Made by a program: the position numbers and the translations under genes
Notes under the pieces: generated by a model
What the model was told of the DNA's origin: nothing
Databases searched by the model: none
What the model saw: only the letters and a program-made list of their open reading frames with translations
Shown: positions 59,690 to 61,470 of the stretch, piece by piece
How the letters are laid out: every line of letters begins with the position of its first letter
How positions within the stretch are numbered: position 1 is the first letter of the stretch
DNA from: an uncultured Bacteroidota bacterium
GTDB taxonomy: Bacteria; Bacteroidota; Bacteroidia; Flavobacteriales; Flavobacteriaceae
NCBI GenBank assembly: GCA_902560065.1
Contig: CACEKG010000005.1
Location: forward strand, 1 to 61,470
Length of the DNA: 61,470 bases
Direction: 5' to 3'

Positions 59690-61470
59690 TTAATCTTTAT
59701 CATCTAACTTTTCTTTTAATTTAGCTAATTCCTTAATATCTCCTAATTTTGTTTTTTCTGATTTATGCTCGTTTTTTTTAGTCTTTTTATTAATAGTATT
59801 TTTAGTTTCTTTATCCATAAAGATATGTGAATGAGACGCTACAACTCTTTTAAATTCTTTATTAAACTCAATAATAACAAAATCGATTTCATCTCCCTTT
59901 TTTAATTTTGTTCCATCTTCCTTAATCATATATTTAGAAGGGATAAACGCGGTGATTTCATCATTAAATCTAACAGTGCACCCTTTGTCAATTAAATTGT
60001 AAACTTCACCCTTATGAATAGAATTAATAGAAAATTCTTTTTCAAATTTTAACCATGGATTATCCTTAGTTTGTTTATAACCAAGACTCAATTTTCTTCC
60101 TTCAATATCTAATTCGAGTACAATTACATCTATATTATCATTTAATGAAAGAATTTCTGAAGGATGTTTTATCTTTTTAGTCCATGACAAATCAGAAATG
60201 TATACTAAACCATCTATTCCTTCTTCTAATTCTATAAAAACTCCAAAATTTGTAAAATTCCTAACTTGTCCTGAATGTTTTGATCCAACAGGATATTTTT
60301 TTGTGATATCTGTCCATGGGTCTATAGATAATTGTTTAATTCCTAGGGACATTTTTCTAGATTCACGGTCTAAACTTAAAATAATAGCTTCTACATCATC
60401 ACCGAGTTTAACAAAATCTTGAGCTGATCTTAAATGGGTTGACCATGACATTTCTGAAACATGAATTAATCCCTCAACCCCATCTTCAATTTCAATAAAT
60501 GCTCCATAATCAGCTATAACAACAACTTTTCCTTTAACTTTAGTTCCTTCTTGAATATTTTCATCTAATTTATCCCATGGATGATCGCTAAGTTGTTTCA
60601 ATCCTAATTGAATTCTTGATTTATCATCATCAAAATCAAGAATAACAACATTTAATTTTTGATCTAATTCCAATATTTCATTAGGATGGTTAATTCTATT
60701 CCATGAAAGGTCAGTTATGTGAATTAATCCATCTACACCTCCTAAGTCTATGAAAACACCATAGGAAGTAATATTTTTAACTATTCCTTCGAGAATTTGG
60801 CCTTTTTCTAACTGACCCATTATCTCCTTTTTTTGAATTTCAATATCAGCTTCTATAAGAGCCTTATGAGATACGACAACATTTTTAAATTCATGATTTA
60901 TCTTAACAACCTTAAATTCCATATTTTTATTAACATATTGATCATAATCTCTTATAGGTTTTACATCAATTTGAGATCCAGGTAAAAAGGCTTCTATCCC
61001 AAAAACATCAACAATCATACCTCCTTTAGTTCTGCATTTAACAAAACCTTGAACTATTTCTCCACTTGCATGAACCTTATTAACTCTTTCCCAAGCCTTA
61101 ATAACTCTAGCTTTTTTATGTGATAATACTAGTTGACCTGATTTGTCTTCTCTTATATCAACAATAACTTCAACTTTATCTCCAACTTTTAAATCAGGAT
61201 TGTATCTAAATTCATTGAGCGAAATAACTCCCTCGGATTTTGCATTAATATCAATTATAGCTTCTCTATCTGTCATATAAATTACTTCTCCTTCAATAAC
61301 GTCGTCATCAGAAGTTTCAACAAAATTTTCTCTAACTAATTTTTCAAATGATTCTAATTGTTTATTTTCAATTACATCAATACCTTCTTTATAATTATGC
61401 CAATCAAAATTTTCTAAAAAATCAACTCTATCATTTTTTTTATTATCAAATTTAGACACTTGATCTTTCG
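59690..61470 (-). CDS. rpsA: 30S ribosomal protein S1 (probably 5'-truncated by the window edge)
   Basis: At least 589 residues with six S1 RNA-binding repeats: about 55-120 (GEVIYMTDREAIIDI), 132-195 (GFVKCRTKGGMIVDVFG), 220-290 (GIVKNITSYGVFIDLGGVDG), 305-375 (GKVVVIADYGAFIEIEDGVEG), 390-465 (GQVRNFTNFGVFIELEEGID) and 480-550 (GEVYNLIDKGCTVRF). A Lys-rich tail follows. The acidic FDWHNYKEGID start is the Bacteroidota form. A GTG at 61459 could start it, but the frame stays open to 61470 (reading K-D-Q before that GTG) and homologues have a longer N-terminus, so the true start is probably outside. S1 recruits mRNAs lacking strong Shine-Dalgarno sites, which fits the leaders seen here. Confidence 0.93.
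   Translation of the reverse strand, partial: KDQVSKFDNKKNDRVDFLENFDWHNYKEGIDVIENKQLESFEKLVRENFVETSDDDVIEGEVIYMTDREAIIDINAKSEGVISLNEFRYNPDLKVGDKVEVIVDIREDKSGQLVLSHKKARVIKAWERVNKVHASGEIVQGFVKCRTKGGMIVDVFGIEAFLPGSQIDVKPIRDYDQYVNKNMEFKVVKINHEFKNVVVSHKALIEADIEIQKKEIMGQLEKGQILEGIVKNITSYGVFIDLGGVDGLIHITDLSWNRINHPNEILELDQKLNVVILDFDDDKSRIQLGLKQLSDHPWDKLDENIQEGTKVKGKVVVIADYGAFIEIEDGVEGLIHVSEMSWSTHLRSAQDFVKLGDDVEAIILSLDRESRKMSLGIKQLSIDPWTDITKKYPVGSKHSGQVRNFTNFGVFIELEEGIDGLVYISDLSWTKKIKHPSEILSLNDNIDVIVLELDIEGRKLSLGYKQTKDNPWLKFEKEFSINSIHKGEVYNLIDKGCTVRFNDEITAFIPSKYMIKEDGTKLKKGDEIDFVIIEFNKEFKRVVASHSHIFMDKETKNTINKKTKKNEHKSEKTKLGDIKELAKLKEKLDDKD

Noticed and set aside
1-61470. CRISPR arrays, insertion sequences, prophage or integrase genes
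   Set aside because: No regularly spaced direct repeats, transposase-like motifs, terminal inverted repeats with target duplications, or att-like duplications at the two tRNA genes were seen; codon and base use are uniform across the window.

Overview
The window is a contiguous stretch of chromosome from a very AT-rich (by eye around 30% GC or less), gene-dense member of Bacteroidota, most likely a marine Flavobacteriia. The basis is: promoter -7 elements of the TAnnTTTG type with almost no Shine-Dalgarno use; a TonB-dependent receptor with a carboxypeptidase-regulatory-like N-terminal extension; a fused aspartokinase/homoserine dehydrogenase; a DnaX without the zinc module; DUF3822; and proteins closely resembling flavobacterial GyrA and ClpC. 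Two DNA photolyase/cryptochrome genes, short intergenic gaps and the absence of any insertion sequence, phage gene or CRISPR fit a sunlit-water lineage. No species can be named from sequence alone.

Layout. 1-3.8 kb: tail of rsmE, an AI-2E-type permease, then on the minus strand a nitronate monooxygenase-like enzyme, a DUF4442 hotdog protein and alanine dehydrogenase. 3.9-9.4 kb: a Tat-exported Gfo/Idh/MocA oxidoreductase, tRNA-Arg(TCT) with its own terminator, and a minus-strand set with a PfkB sugar kinase, an exported M20 peptidase and a PqaA-family lipoprotein. 9.4-13.1 kb: fatty-acid beta-oxidation pair fadN-fadA behind an 18-bp perfect palindrome. 13.1-16.3 kb: an overlapping light cassette (DUF2256 mini zinc ribbon, DASH cryptochrome, CryPro-type photolyase, DUF2805). 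16.3-20.3 kb: a His/Cys-rich metal locus (two related small exported proteins, a His-tagged lipoprotein, a ZnuD-like TonB receptor, and a 45-residue His-rich lipoprotein). 20.4-29.4 kb: YjbQ, a membrane SUMF1-alpha/beta hydrolase fusion, and a myo-inositol set (Na+/solute symporter, iolD, iolG, iolB, iolE) that lacks iolC, iolJ and iolA here. 29.4-37.2 kb: a stand-alone TonB plug protein, a small membrane protein, tRNA-Ser(GCT), pgpH, an NlpC/P60 hydrolase, a TPR protein and gyrA. 37.4-48.9 kb: clpC, the thrA-thrB-thrC operon, gcvT, an RmlD-like reductase, yebC, and plsC-kdsB. 48.9-52.9 kb: a flavobacterial pair of unknown function, rsmD, RNase P RNA (antisense to the rsmD tail) and dnaX. 52.9-61.5 kb, minus strand: polyphosphate set sixA-ppk1-ppx with pdxH, then pyrR-pyrB-small protein-rnz, and rpsA running to the window edge.

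The most distinctive items are the metal locus with its paired Cys/His mini-proteins and unannotated His-rich peptide, the CryPro photolyase that has lost the [4Fe-4S] ligand loop, the DUF2256 reading frame with no standard start codon, an insertion of about 50 residues in GyrA, and the antisense overlap of rsmD with rnpB. No single obviously new multi-gene machine is present; the metal locus is the best candidate for an under-described system.
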